A stretch of DNA of 64,000 bases from Loktanella sp. Alg231-35 (GTDB taxonomy: Bacteria; Pseudomonadota; Alphaproteobacteria; Rhodobacterales; Rhodobacteraceae). The notes beneath the pieces were generated by a model. It made no database searches. It was not told the DNA's origin and worked only from the letters and a program-made list of their open reading frames with translations. Shown in pieces: positions 53,001 through 60,994 of the stretch (its first letter is position 1; every line of letters starts with the position of its first letter). The position numbers and the translations under genes are program-made. The stretch lies in NCBI RefSeq assembly GCF_900143545.1, contig NZ_FREV01000008.1, forward strand, positions 21,372 through 85,371, given 5' to 3'.

Positions 53001-53600
53001 TGAATTGGTCTGCCACCCATCACCAACGGCTGTGGACTGTGTCGCCAGCGTTTGTTGTACCGAACCTGCGGTTGTCGCGATTTGAAAATTTGCTGTTTGG
53101 ACCGCCAGACCATCCTCTCGCGCTCTGTGATCGAAGCTCCACGATATTGCCTCACCGTTTTGAAAACAAACTTCTTGGTACAATGCTGAAGAGTTGAACG
53201 CGTTCATTTCCGCAAAGTAGGTGCCCGATGCCGCTGAAATACCACCAGGTTCGGATCGCCAGATTTCGATCCGGTCAGCATCCGTCGATCGCCACCCGGG
53301 GAAATAACTTTGATCCGCGACCACGAGGCGCGCAGTGCCAGTTGGGGGAACCGGGGAAGTGGGCGTGGGAAAGTATACAGGCCCGCCGGCACCCGTATTG
53401 AATTGCTCAAATCCCGGATTGATAATTGTCCGCTGCTGAGCCTTAGCCTCGGACGACATCCAAATTGCCAACAAACAGAACACGGCAGACATTGCTGAAT
53501 TTAGTGCCCGCACACTCCTGCCGGTCTGATTTTTATCTTGCGCTGAACGCCCTATTGGCTGTGCGGCATGCGAATGAGTGGTTGAATATTCGGACTTCAT
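50025..53600 (-). CDS. Large surface protein: Calx-beta, three CshA-like repeats, OmpA domain and C-terminal beta-barrel
   Basis: 1191 residues. ATG at 53600 overlaps the amidohydrolase stop (ATGA). Long signal region ending near SSEAKAQQ (about 54 residues), as in autotransporters. In order: a carbohydrate-binding-like domain (INPGFEQF, 57-215); a Calx-beta-like domain about 235-365 (FFEPDETIVLQIG); three repeats near 380-700 sharing YVYTYEICEVLNPTNCDTA; an OmpA domain 760-870 (ILFDVDKAIIKPESRRTLDT, GHTDSDASNAYNLDLSQRRV, ARNRRVEFRAL); then a 260-residue barrel of alternating strands ending in Phe (MGANLEMKF). An OmpA domain placed before a barrel rather than at the C-terminus is unusual. Likely a surface adhesin or envelope anchor. 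Confidence 0.88.
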   Translation of the reverse strand: MKSEYSTTHSHAAQPIGRSAQDKNQTGRSVRALNSAMSAVFCLLAIWMSSEAKAQQRTIINPGFEQFNTGAGGPVYFPTPTSPVPPTGTARLVVADQSYFPGWRSTDADRIEIWRSEPGGISAASGTYFAEMNAFNSSALYQEVCFQNGEAISWSFDHRAREDGLAVQTANFQIATTAGSVQQTLATQSTAVGDGWQTNSGSSTFSGPSGTYRIQFQTPNPGSVGNFLDNIQIQLAAYAEFTGTATSSPENSAAQSLPQVVIAGQIPNAVTIPVTIIGGTATLGVDFAQTATSITVPAGLYDGVSAASFFTVPITITADTFFEPDETIVLQIGTPSSPTVQIAALDCTPPPSTVAIHTIENDDVAIDAMDDTPAAVSGFSGGATATVLGNDTLNGGVVNPADITLSRAGTASDGITALGLVSPPSAGSVTMNADGELVVAPGTTAGTYVYTYEICEVLNPTNCDTAEVTVVVDPTDINAIDDTPAAVDGATGATIPNVVANDTVDGVANPTIGTDVTVNVTGTAQDGTTTLGLDVTPTAGGISLDPANGEVTVDPGTTAGTYVYTYEICEVLNPTNCDTAEVTVVVEATPIVANDDAPPSVEGVTGGTIPNVVANDTLSGVANPTIGTDVTVNEAGTAQDGTTTLGLDVTPAAGGITLDPATGEITVAPGTTGGVYNYTYEICEVLNPTNCDTANVIIGVTPFDLISRIEEDLEVILEEDLANTLTMQSYQISGYSADALDRLRDRGDDQCLAAVNIEADNILFDVDKAIIKPESRRTLDTIAAILASCPGSAFEISGHTDSDASNAYNLDLSQRRVEAVLRALTARDIDATGYIARGYGESQPIASNATAAGKARNRRVEFRALTDEDGYSGPCEDSFSLVRAFDALANDDGANADGHFLRDEHDCITDRREVFEGTLSFSDTNQGQTQTAINLSYRQEHYRGRDSVFGYFVGMYASQSDVSSRATGEIRGLGINAGIYGANRLYEELSLDYYLGAATGRHEFDLAFDRSIGTITATGDYSYVAGFAGAAISGELEYGETKLTPRVGFDYVYTPGADVDVLAEIGALSEAGDLELDAISGGRIFAEIRTDRLVNNDASYLWFNPRIACYQSLGNLDGVCGIGGSLGIESADEDSELTYAIELDGEKGNDYFLGNLRARASRQIGPAQINGDAGFNSDGNVTMGANLEMKF
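51530..52300 (-). repeat. Three near-identical ~345-bp coding repeats in the surface-protein gene
   Basis: Blocks around 51530-51640, 51870-51980 and 52215-52290 are nearly identical in DNA and encode TAGTYVYTYEICEVLNPTNC; linking parts (TIGTDVTVN, GTTTLGLDVTP) are shared by two units. Spacing is about 342-348 bases. Such identity suggests recent duplication or gene conversion. Confidence 0.85.
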
Positions 53601-55762
53601 AATCTGCTCGGGTGACTTTTCGAAGCTTTAGCACTTTCAGCTCTTGTGCCTCTGTCAAGGAGTTTGGACAGGACATTATGGAGCAGCGTTGAGACATCGT
53701 TGTTAAAGTTGTTCCAAGGCAAACAGCCGCAAAAAGTGATGGAACCAGTTGAGAAAACGGTGCCACCACCCGGAAATTCGACCCAGATCATATCGGCATG
53801 AAGTGCATCTTTCTCCGAGCCGCCGCTGAGATTTGTCAGGTGGGTCAGTTGCTCTTCTGGAACCAGCTTAAACCCGTTGTCCCGCGTGACCGATCGGGCC
53901 AGCAACACGGTCTGTACCGGTGTCCCGAGACGATAGTCGATATGATCCAGTTCAAATCCTGCCGCTCCATTTCCGGAAAACCCAAAGTTGCCGATGAACT
54001 CATCATCGACCCCATCGAATATCCAGTCAAAATCCGGGTCTGCACAGACACGACGGTAAGGATCTCCAAAGAATTCACCTTGTGCAGCAAACCCGACACC
54101 CGCAAGTATTTGCGGCGCACGTCCATTGCGACGCCAAAGCCCGCCGTAGGTGCCATCGAAGGCGTTATAGTATTCGCCTGGCTCAGCGGCCCAAGCGCGA
54201 ATGCCGTCTTCAGCCCGCCGGATCTCCAGAACGCTGTCATCTTCAGGATGAACGGCAATACGCCAGTAAAACCCGTTACCTCCAAGGTACATCAGATTAC
54301 CGCCGGAATCTCGAAAACTCTGCAGCGCATCAAGCGTTTGGGCAGTATGATATTCGGGATGGGTCGCTGTGGTGACAACCTTGTAACCCTCGATGGCAGC
54401 AACACCATCCGAATGCAGCTGATGATCGGTGACAAGATCATAAGATATGCCTTTGGAGTGAAGCCAGCTCAGCAGGTGGCTGTCGGCCTGGAAATGCCGT
54501 AAGCCCGAGCAGCCGGTATTTCCAAAGGTCAGATAGCCAGGGCGCATATTAAAGAGCGGTCGACGGTGGGATGCATGCGCAATGCCGGAGCTGTCAGAAT
54601 GGTAGTTGTAGGTCGACAGACCGTATTGAGGATACTCAGCAGGATTGTATGGGTAAGCGTCCCAGTCCGCCATTCGATCCTTCCACGAAGGATCGAAATC
54701 TGGGCGCGCATGGTTCCCGTAGATTGCATAAGTGTACGTGGACACGAGCACACATAATTCAGCCTTCGGCTTGCCCAAGGGCGGGCTGACAAAAAACGGG
54801 ATAGCATCCCGATGCCTGTCACAATCCAGACGCATGATGTAGACACCCGAGGACATTTCTTCGGGAATTGTGAAGGTGAAATCGGTTTCCCATTTGAAAT
54901 CATAGATATCATCTTCGTGAAAATGGATTGCCGCGTAGTGATCTGGCCGATGGTTCCAATTCATCTCGGATGCATCCCATTGCGCGCCCTTCATCGCCCG
55001 CCCGGGATAGTTAACAAGGGTCAGATTGGGACCCGAACTTGCATGGGCTGTTGTTGATGACATACCCACACTGAAATCCCAGGCACAGACGGGAATGTTG
55101 TCAACGGTGATGGCCGGAGCCTCGATTTTTCCGTTAAAGTGCTGGCTGATTTGCTCTCCATTCAAACATGCAGCAATCACAGCCATACCCGACACTTCAG
55201 GCAAATCCTCGATTGGCGTCTCGACATGAGCGTTCGCGTCAAATAGTCCCTCAAGCTCCACCTGCTTGAGCGAGACCCGCCCTGCCTCTATCCGGGCTTC
55301 AATCCAATACCACTTCCGCAACTTCAGTGCCTTAGCTGTTGAAAGCTCTTGCCCGCCCACACTTAGACAGAGCGCCCCTTCCGCATCCAGATGAAAGTCG
55401 AGCGCGCCCAGACTAAGAACTGTCTGCTTGCGGCCTCTGCGCAAAGTTGGAAAAACCGTGGCTGTTAGCACAACCTTGTGTCTGGGCGTGGCTGAAACTT
55501 CAGATTGCGCGATGCCGTAAGAGCCGGGGCAAAAGGGTCGTTCAACAGAAGGTAAGGTGCGTGGCTCAAAAAAAACCGACGCATCCTCTTCAACAATACC
55601 CTGACCTGCCGGGTTTGGATCAGCGCTGATCGATCGTTTCAACCTTGCCGTGAATGGCTTCTCAGAAGTTGAGGACACTTTGAACGCCAGCGTTTCGCCG
55701 GGCCGTGCGGATAGGTGATCCACATAGCCCAGAAGTGGCGGGTTCTGGAGTGATTCGGTCAT
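53597..55762 (-). CDS. N,N-dimethylformamidase large-subunit-like amidohydrolase
   Basis: 721 residues, close to the about 760 of known DMFase large subunits. Recognisable parts: LLGYVDHLSARPGETLAFKV at the start, a lectin-like LamG domain (MKGAQWDASEMNWNHRPDHY), EEMSSGVYIMRLDCDRHRDA, then the catalytic half with THPEYHTAQTLDALQSFRDS, GGNLMYLGGNGFYWRIA and FDGTYGGLWRRNGRAP. The Tyr residues in HPEYH and NGFYW probably correspond to the tyrosine iron ligands of DMFase. Cytosolic. No small alpha-subunit gene is present nearby. Overlaps dctM (ATGA) upstream and the surface-protein gene downstream. The true substrate may be another N-substituted amide. Confidence 0.85.
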   Translation of the reverse strand: MTESLQNPPLLGYVDHLSARPGETLAFKVSSTSEKPFTARLKRSISADPNPAGQGIVEEDASVFFEPRTLPSVERPFCPGSYGIAQSEVSATPRHKVVLTATVFPTLRRGRKQTVLSLGALDFHLDAEGALCLSVGGQELSTAKALKLRKWYWIEARIEAGRVSLKQVELEGLFDANAHVETPIEDLPEVSGMAVIAACLNGEQISQHFNGKIEAPAITVDNIPVCAWDFSVGMSSTTAHASSGPNLTLVNYPGRAMKGAQWDASEMNWNHRPDHYAAIHFHEDDIYDFKWETDFTFTIPEEMSSGVYIMRLDCDRHRDAIPFFVSPPLGKPKAELCVLVSTYTYAIYGNHARPDFDPSWKDRMADWDAYPYNPAEYPQYGLSTYNYHSDSSGIAHASHRRPLFNMRPGYLTFGNTGCSGLRHFQADSHLLSWLHSKGISYDLVTDHQLHSDGVAAIEGYKVVTTATHPEYHTAQTLDALQSFRDSGGNLMYLGGNGFYWRIAVHPEDDSVLEIRRAEDGIRAWAAEPGEYYNAFDGTYGGLWRRNGRAPQILAGVGFAAQGEFFGDPYRRVCADPDFDWIFDGVDDEFIGNFGFSGNGAAGFELDHIDYRLGTPVQTVLLARSVTRDNGFKLVPEEQLTHLTNLSGGSEKDALHADMIWVEFPGGGTVFSTGSITFCGCLPWNNFNNDVSTLLHNVLSKLLDRGTRAESAKASKSHPSRL

Positions 55763-57150
55763 CGCGTCGGTCCGTAAACGAGATCAGGCAGAAAGGTCAC
55801 CCAAGAGGAAAAGAAGACCAACAGGAAAATCATGAGGACATATGGGATCAGCAGCGGCAGAACACCCACGGATATTTCCTCAATCGATATCTTGCTGATC
55901 CTTGCGGCGACAAAGAGGTTCACGCCGATGGGTGGCGTCAGAAAGCCAATCTCGCAGGTCATCACGGTGAAAATACCAAAAACAACTGGATCAATACCGA
56001 TGCTGGTGACCAGCGGGAAAAAGACCGCGGTGAAGATGATGATCTGCGGAATGCTCTCCAGCCACATGCCGACGATGATGTAAAACACACCGATCAGCAG
56101 CATCACCAGCCAGGGATATTCAACCAGACCACGGAACAGGCCAAGCACACCCTCAGGAATGTCGAAGATGGTAACCAATTGCCCGAACGCTTTGGTGGAG
56201 CCCAGAATAAAGAGCACAGTACCTATTACAATCGCAGTAAACTTGAAGGCATGAAAGAGCTTGACCCAGGTTAGTCCTTTGTAGATGAACATGCCCACGA
56301 ACAGCCCGTACGCCACGGCGACACCTGCGGCCTCAGATGGGGTGAAGATTCCCGCATAGATACCACCTAGGATGATAACCGGCGCCATGACGGCCCATTT
56401 GCCTTCCCAGAATGCCTCAAGCAGTGGACCCCAGCGGAATTTCTCGCCGGTGCCACCGTAGTCGTTCCTGACCGAGATGATGAAAACCACAATCATTAGC
56501 ATCACGCCCAGAACGATGCCAGGGATGATGCCCGCCAGAAACAAGCGCGGGATCGAAACGTCCGTCACCAGTGCAAAGATAATAAGCAAGTTCGAAGGCG
56601 GGATCATGCTGCCCAAAGCGCCTGCAGCGGCCGCGATTGCACCTGCAAAGCGTGAGCGATAGCCTTCTTCCTGCATTGCGGGGATCGTGATTGACCCGAT
56701 AGCAGCAGTTGTGGCCGGGCCGGAACCTGAGAGTGCGGCAAAGAACATGCAGGCTACTACAGTCACTAGACCGAGGCCGCCTTTGTAGGCACCCACCAGT
56801 TTTTGAGCGATTTTGACCAGCTTGTCCGACATGCCGCCCTGCTCCATCAACTGACCTGCCAGCACGAAGAGCGGAATGGTGACCAGTGGAAAAGGTTCGA
56901 ACGCGGTCCAGGCGGCTTGCGCCATCAGCGTCATCGGGATATCGGCGATATAAAGCCCAGCAACCGTCGCAATACCTGCCGCAAAAGGGATGGGCACGCC
57001 AACCGCCATGGCGACAACAAAAACCACTGCCATGGTGATCGGGCCGTTCAGGCCTACGGAATAGGTGACGACCACGCTCAGGATCAGGAGACCGAAGATA
57101 ATTGCCGGAATTGTCCCGCGGCCCTTAGGTGTTACATCTGTCTGGGTCAT
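55759..57150 (-). CDS. dctM: TRAP transporter large permease (DctM)
   Basis: 463 residues with about 12 membrane helices. DctM motifs: VPIPFAAGIATVAGLYIADI, SGSGPATTAAIGSITIPAMQ, GAIAAAAGALGSMIPPSNLL, GGIYAGIFTPSEAAGVAVAY, LTPPIGVNLFVAARISK. Na+-driven uptake with DctQ and a DctP protein. ATGA overlaps with dctQ and with the amidohydrolase gene, so they are one translation-coupled unit. Confidence 0.97.
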   Translation of the reverse strand: MTQTDVTPKGRGTIPAIIFGLLILSVVVTYSVGLNGPITMAVVFVVAMAVGVPIPFAAGIATVAGLYIADIPMTLMAQAAWTAFEPFPLVTIPLFVLAGQLMEQGGMSDKLVKIAQKLVGAYKGGLGLVTVVACMFFAALSGSGPATTAAIGSITIPAMQEEGYRSRFAGAIAAAAGALGSMIPPSNLLIIFALVTDVSIPRLFLAGIIPGIVLGVMLMIVVFIISVRNDYGGTGEKFRWGPLLEAFWEGKWAVMAPVIILGGIYAGIFTPSEAAGVAVAYGLFVGMFIYKGLTWVKLFHAFKFTAIVIGTVLFILGSTKAFGQLVTIFDIPEGVLGLFRGLVEYPWLVMLLIGVFYIIVGMWLESIPQIIIFTAVFFPLVTSIGIDPVVFGIFTVMTCEIGFLTPPIGVNLFVAARISKISIEEISVGVLPLLIPYVLMIFLLVFFSSWVTFLPDLVYGPTR

Positions 57151-57629
57151 AGCGGCAATCCTTTGAAACCGTCATTTCTCCACCGCCAATAGACTTGAAG
57201 AATGCGAAACAGCATTAGGCAGAAAAGCATTGGAATGAACATCTGGATCCAGCGCTGCTCAATCCCAAGGCCGGGCGTCTGATATGTGACGTTAAAAAGA
57301 AGCTGAGTGTAGGTAGTCGTTTGCACGATCATGAAAATAACGAAACCAACCCACAACATATCTGCCAGCACGATTGAGAAGACCTTCAAGCGGCGCGGCA
57401 GGCGACTGACAAGCAATGTAATGCGGATATGCGCGCGGTCGCGCACCGCCATGGTGGCCCCGAAATAGACCGCAAAGATCATGCCGTAAACGGCGGTTTC
57501 CTCGGCCCAGGCGGCGGCGGAATGAAAGACAAATCGCATCACGACCTGCATCAGGACCGAGCCCACAACAACAGTAAGAAAAATCGTACAGAGCACTTCT
57601 TCGAAATACCGGTCAAGTTTGCCCAGCAT
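57147..57629 (-). CDS. dctQ: TRAP transporter small permease (DctQ)
   Basis: 160 residues with four membrane helices. LDRYFEEVLCTIFLTVVVGS, QVVMRFVFHSAAAWAEETAV (the usual F-N/H-W-EE segment) and VYFGATMAVRDRAHIRITLL are DctQ hallmarks. ATG preceded by AAGGGGG. Separated from the upstream dctP by 77 bases containing a hairpin. Confidence 0.95.
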   Translation of the reverse strand: MLGKLDRYFEEVLCTIFLTVVVGSVLMQVVMRFVFHSAAAWAEETAVYGMIFAVYFGATMAVRDRAHIRITLLVSRLPRRLKVFSIVLADMLWVGFVIFMIVQTTTYTQLLFNVTYQTPGLGIEQRWIQMFIPMLFCLMLFRILQVYWRWRNDGFKGLPL

Positions 57630-57658
57630 GGCCTACCCCCTTTCAAGTAGGGTAAAAG

Positions 57659-57685
57659 CGGGCTGCGGTAACAAATCGCAGCCCG
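57659..57685 (-). terminator. Hairpin between dctP and dctQ (partial terminator / attenuator)
   Basis: Perfect 9-bp arms CGGGCTGCG / CGCAGCCCG with a nine-base loop, followed on the minus strand by CTTTTACCC. Placed to reduce read-through, so the abundant binding protein would be made in excess of the permease. Confidence 0.65.
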
Positions 57686-57706
57686 AAATTGTAGGGAGAG
57701 GGGTCA

Positions 57707-58702
57707 CTACTCGGCAGCAGCGCGGATTTCGCCGACCAGCGATTGGAAATCTTCCCCCTTGTCAGAGGCATAGTTGTCCTGCACACGCTGCCCGGCGGCG
57801 ATGAAATCCGTGCGATCGAACTCGACCGTCTCCATACCACCTTCGCCAAGCAAGAAATCCCGGATTTCGGTCACCCGCGCGGTCATTTCCTCTTTCTGAT
57901 AGATGCCAGCCTCGCGTGCGGCGCGCATCACGGCCTCGCGCTGATCGTCATCCAACTTGTCCATGATCCGCTCGCTGGCAAAGAGCGGCGAGAAGTAGTT
58001 GAAATGTTCCAACACGGTGAAATAGGGCATGATTTCATAGAACTTCTGGGACTGGATGAAAGAGGTGCCGTTATCGGCCCCTTCAACAGTGCCGGTCTGC
58101 AGCGCCGTAGGTGTGTCGGCCCAAGGAAGCGGAATGGGCGCAGCGCCGAATTCGGTGAAGGTATCAATCATCACTTGGTTCCTGGGCACCCGGACTTTCA
58201 GGCCCGACATATCCGCCATCGTTGTGATGGGATTGCGTGAGTTGTAGAAATCGCGATCGCCAACAAAACCGAAGGTCAAAAGATGTACCCCTGTGGCTTC
58301 CTGTAGTTTTTGAGAAAAATCCTCTCCGACTTCGCCTTCCAGAACGCGATAGGCATGTGCCTTATCTTCAAAGATATAGGGCAGTACAAATGCATCCATC
58401 AGCGGAAAGTGAGGAGAGATATTGTTGCCGGTGATGATATGCATGTCGACGGTTCCAAGTTGCATCGCCTTGAACGCCTCATCCTCACCCATGAGTTGGC
58501 CACAGCAGCGCACTTTGACATCAACAGTGCCGTCGGAATATTCCTCTGCGAGCTCTGCGAACTTATCGGCCAGCACGGCATAGGAACTGCCTTCTGCTGC
58601 GGCATATCCTAGGTTGATGACGACATCGTCGGCATAGACAGCCTGTCCGGAGACTAGCAGCGCGGCAATGGCCGCAAGTGGATTATTGAGTCCGAAGTTC
58701 AT
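57707..58702 (-). CDS. dctP: TRAP substrate-binding protein (DctP), copy 1
   Basis: 331 residues, GGGAGAAAG before the ATG. Signal peptide ending SGQAVYADD. DctP fold: VINLGYAAAEGSSYAVLADK, VRCCGQLMGEDEAFKAMQLG, MSGLKVRVPRNQVMIDTFTE with the ligand-carboxylate Arg, FGAAPIPLPWADTPTALQTG. The adjacent cysteines (VRCCGQ) are unusual. Very similar to the next gene upstream, so a tandem duplicate. Confidence 0.95.
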   Translation of the reverse strand: MNFGLNNPLAAIAALLVSGQAVYADDVVINLGYAAAEGSSYAVLADKFAELAEEYSDGTVDVKVRCCGQLMGEDEAFKAMQLGTVDMHIITGNNISPHFPLMDAFVLPYIFEDKAHAYRVLEGEVGEDFSQKLQEATGVHLLTFGFVGDRDFYNSRNPITTMADMSGLKVRVPRNQVMIDTFTEFGAAPIPLPWADTPTALQTGTVEGADNGTSFIQSQKFYEIMPYFTVLEHFNYFSPLFASERIMDKLDDDQREAVMRAAREAGIYQKEEMTARVTEIRDFLLGEGGMETVEFDRTDFIAAGQRVQDNYASDKGEDFQSLVGEIRAAAE

Positions 58703-58725
58703 GTCTTTCTCCCTTTAGGTGGTTA

Positions 58726-58760
58726 ATCCCGGGCATTCTGGTTCGTTGAACGCCCGGGAT
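58726..58760 (-). promoter_or_regulatory. Hairpin between the two dctP genes
   Basis: Perfect 9-bp arms ATCCCGGGC and GCCCGGGAT around a 17-base loop that itself contains GTTC-gtt-GAAC. No T-run follows. Probably stabilises the upstream dctP mRNA or attenuates read-through. Confidence 0.55.
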
Positions 58761-58794
58761 CGCATGGGCCGTCTTGTGACCTGTTTTACCGTTA

Positions 58795-59796
58795 TCACTC
58801 TGCGGCTTCACGAATGCTGATTAGCAGTTCCTTGAATTCCTCTCCGTTTTCGGCGGCGTATTTGTCCTGCACCTGCAACCCGGCTTCGATGAAAGCCGTC
58901 CGGTCCACTTCGGAACGCGCCATCCCCCCCTCACCGCTGAGGAAAGCGCGGATGCCCTCTGTCTGGCTTGCCATTTCAACCTTGTGGTAAGCACCGGCAT
59001 CCCTGGCCGCCCTCAGAACTGCATCACGCTGGTCGTCGCTAAGTTCGTCCATAATTCTCGGGCTTGCCAGAAGCGGCGTGAAATATGAAAAATGCCCCAA
59101 AACAGCTAGATTTGGCATGATCTCATAGAATTTCTGCGACATAATGAAAGACGTGCCTGCATCACCACCATCTACTGTCCCAGTCTGAAGTGCAGTGGGC
59201 GTATCCGCCCAAGGCAATGGAATTGGAGCAGCCCCAAAAGCTTCGAATGTATCAATCATAACTTGGTTTCTGGGAACCCTCACCTTGATCCCTGCCATAT
59301 CTGCCATGGTGGTAATCGGGCGCACCGAGTTAAAGAAGTCGCGATTGCCGACAAATCCATATGTCAACAAATGCACGCTGGTCGCCTCTTGCAGACTGTT
59401 TGCAAAGGCCACGCCGACATCGCCTTCAAGAACCTGATAGGCATGGTCCTCGCTCTGGAAAATGTAGGGCAGTACAAATGCATCCATCAGCGGAAAATGT
59501 GGCGATACGTTGTTGCCTGTGATGATGAACATATCGACGGTCCCAAGCTGCAGAGCCTTGAAGGCCTCGTCCTCAGTCAGCAATTGGCCACAACACCGGA
59601 CCTTCACGTCAATACTGCCGTCTGAATAATCTTCTACCAGTTCTTCGAACTTGGCGGCGAGAACACCATAGGTACTTGTTTCAGCCGCAGCGTATCCCAA
59701 ATTGATCGTCAGATCCTGTGCATATGCAACCTGACCACCGAATGCGCTGCTAGCTAGAAGTGCCACTGCCAGCTTTTTAACGTGTGAAAATATCAT
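58795..59796 (-). CDS. dctP: TRAP substrate-binding protein (DctP), copy 2
   Basis: 333 residues, GGGGGAT before the ATG. Signal peptide ending GGQVAYAQD. Same motifs as copy 1: LTINLGYAAAETSTYGVLAA, VRCCGQLLTEDEAFKALQLG, MAGIKVRVPRNQVMIDTFEA, SFIMSQKFYEIMP. First gene of the operon, 89 bases from the LysR gene. Two binding proteins feeding one DctQM pair is uncommon and suggests wider or two-tier substrate range. Confidence 0.95.
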   Translation of the reverse strand: MIFSHVKKLAVALLASSAFGGQVAYAQDLTINLGYAAAETSTYGVLAAKFEELVEDYSDGSIDVKVRCCGQLLTEDEAFKALQLGTVDMFIITGNNVSPHFPLMDAFVLPYIFQSEDHAYQVLEGDVGVAFANSLQEATSVHLLTYGFVGNRDFFNSVRPITTMADMAGIKVRVPRNQVMIDTFEAFGAAPIPLPWADTPTALQTGTVDGGDAGTSFIMSQKFYEIMPNLAVLGHFSYFTPLLASPRIMDELSDDQRDAVLRAARDAGAYHKVEMASQTEGIRAFLSGEGGMARSEVDRTAFIEAGLQVQDKYAAENGEEFKELLISIREAAE

Positions 59797-59849
59797 CTCT
59801 GATCCCCCTGATCAAGATTAGGGTAGTATCAAAAGATGCAAATAGATAA

Positions 59850-59872
59850 TATCAATTGGGTCACAATTGATA
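59850..59872. promoter_or_regulatory. Palindromic operator for the LysR regulator
   Basis: Perfect 9-bp inverted repeat TATCAATTG-ggtca-CAATTGATA in the 89-bp divergent region, 14 bases before the LysR start. It contains the T-N11-A core expected of LysR-type binding sites (T and A arms of an interrupted dyad). Its place supports autoregulation and control of the dctP operon. Confidence 0.75.
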
Positions 59873-59885
59873 ACGAGGTGGCATC

Positions 59886-60794
59886 ATGAAATTTGGCCTA
59901 CGGCATATCCGATATTTTGTCGCCGTCGCCGAGGAACTCCATTTTCGGCGCGCCGCCGATCGGCTGGGCGTGGCACAGCCCGCCCTGAGCCGGGCTATCC
60001 AACACCTGGAACAGGAACTGGATGTTGTGCTTTTCAACCGCTCCAACCGCGCCGTGTACATCACCGGGGCGGGTTGTGCTTTCCTCGATGGCTGCCGCAG
60101 TATCTTAAATGCGGTTGAGCACACAGCCTACGAAGCCCAGCAGGTGCATCGTGGGCTAATGGGCAACCTACGCATTGGCTACACCGACATGGCGATGGGG
60201 GGAGTGCTACCGACACTGCTCAAAGAGTTTCAGGCCCGGCAGCCGGGTATAGTGCTACAGCCTCATCACCACGTCACCAACGCGCAATTGCAGAAATTAG
60301 ATGAAGGCGAACTGGACGTCGGTTTCGTCACCGGACCAATTAGCAGAGTTGGATTTGAGCAGGAACCTATTCAGTCTGAACGACTGGTCTGCGTCGTTTA
60401 TGAAAGCCACCGGCTAGCTGGAAAGGACAGTATTCATCTAGAAGAGTTGACAAACGAAAACTTCGTACATGGTCCTGCGAAAGACTGGCAACATTTCTAT
60501 TCATGCCTGATCCCGTTATGCAGGGGTTCTGGTTTCGTCCCCAACATCGTCCAAGAGGCCTACAACTCTGCGGGCATACTCGGTCTGGTTGCTTGCGGGA
60601 TGGGGGTCACAGTGCTGACCGAAAGCGCCAGCAATTCTTTAACTGACGGTCTGGTATCTCTACCTCTGGAGGGAGTAACTGAGCGACTGCACACCATAGC
60701 GCTGTGGAAATCTGTTTCAACGGTCGGTACAAAGTCGCTTTTTGTCGACTTTCTACGTCGAAATTCCGAGGAAAAGAACCTACAAGTCGGTTGA
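59886..60794 (+). CDS. LysR-family transcriptional regulator
   Basis: 302 residues, GAGGTGG before the ATG. N-terminal winged helix MKFGLRHIRYFVAVAEELHF, RRAADRLGVAQPALSRAIQH, LEQELDVVLFNRSNR. The effector domain follows (LRIGYTDMAMGGVLPTLLKE, GILGLVACGMGVTVL). Divergent from the dctP-dctQM-amidohydrolase operon and almost certainly its regulator; the effector is probably the transported compound or a product. Confidence 0.95.
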   Translation: MKFGLRHIRYFVAVAEELHFRRAADRLGVAQPALSRAIQHLEQELDVVLFNRSNRAVYITGAGCAFLDGCRSILNAVEHTAYEAQQVHRGLMGNLRIGYTDMAMGGVLPTLLKEFQARQPGIVLQPHHHVTNAQLQKLDEGELDVGFVTGPISRVGFEQEPIQSERLVCVVYESHRLAGKDSIHLEELTNENFVHGPAKDWQHFYSCLIPLCRGSGFVPNIVQEAYNSAGILGLVACGMGVTVLTESASNSLTDGLVSLPLEGVTERLHTIALWKSVSTVGTKSLFVDFLRRNSEEKNLQVG

Positions 60795-60960
60795 TGCCAC
60801 GGTTTGATGTTGCGATCCCTTTCTTGGAATTAAAGGAAGCAAAATGGGTCAAGTATGTCAGAGCTGCTTCCGGATATGTTGCACAAATCGTGTGAGTGAT
60901 TCACTGTTTGAATCCAGCGTAATAGCTGTCAGACATGAGCAGTTGGACCCCCACGAAGTC

Positions 60961-60984
60961 CAAGACGACCTACAGGTCGTCTTG
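60961..60984. repeat. Perfect 11-bp inverted repeat with a 2-base loop
   Basis: CAAGACGACCT-ac-AGGTCGTCTTG, immediately before the IS5 relic. The short loop suits a cruciform or protein site better than an RNA terminator. It may be the edge of the element. Confidence 0.75.
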
Positions 60985-60994
60985 TAATGACAGC

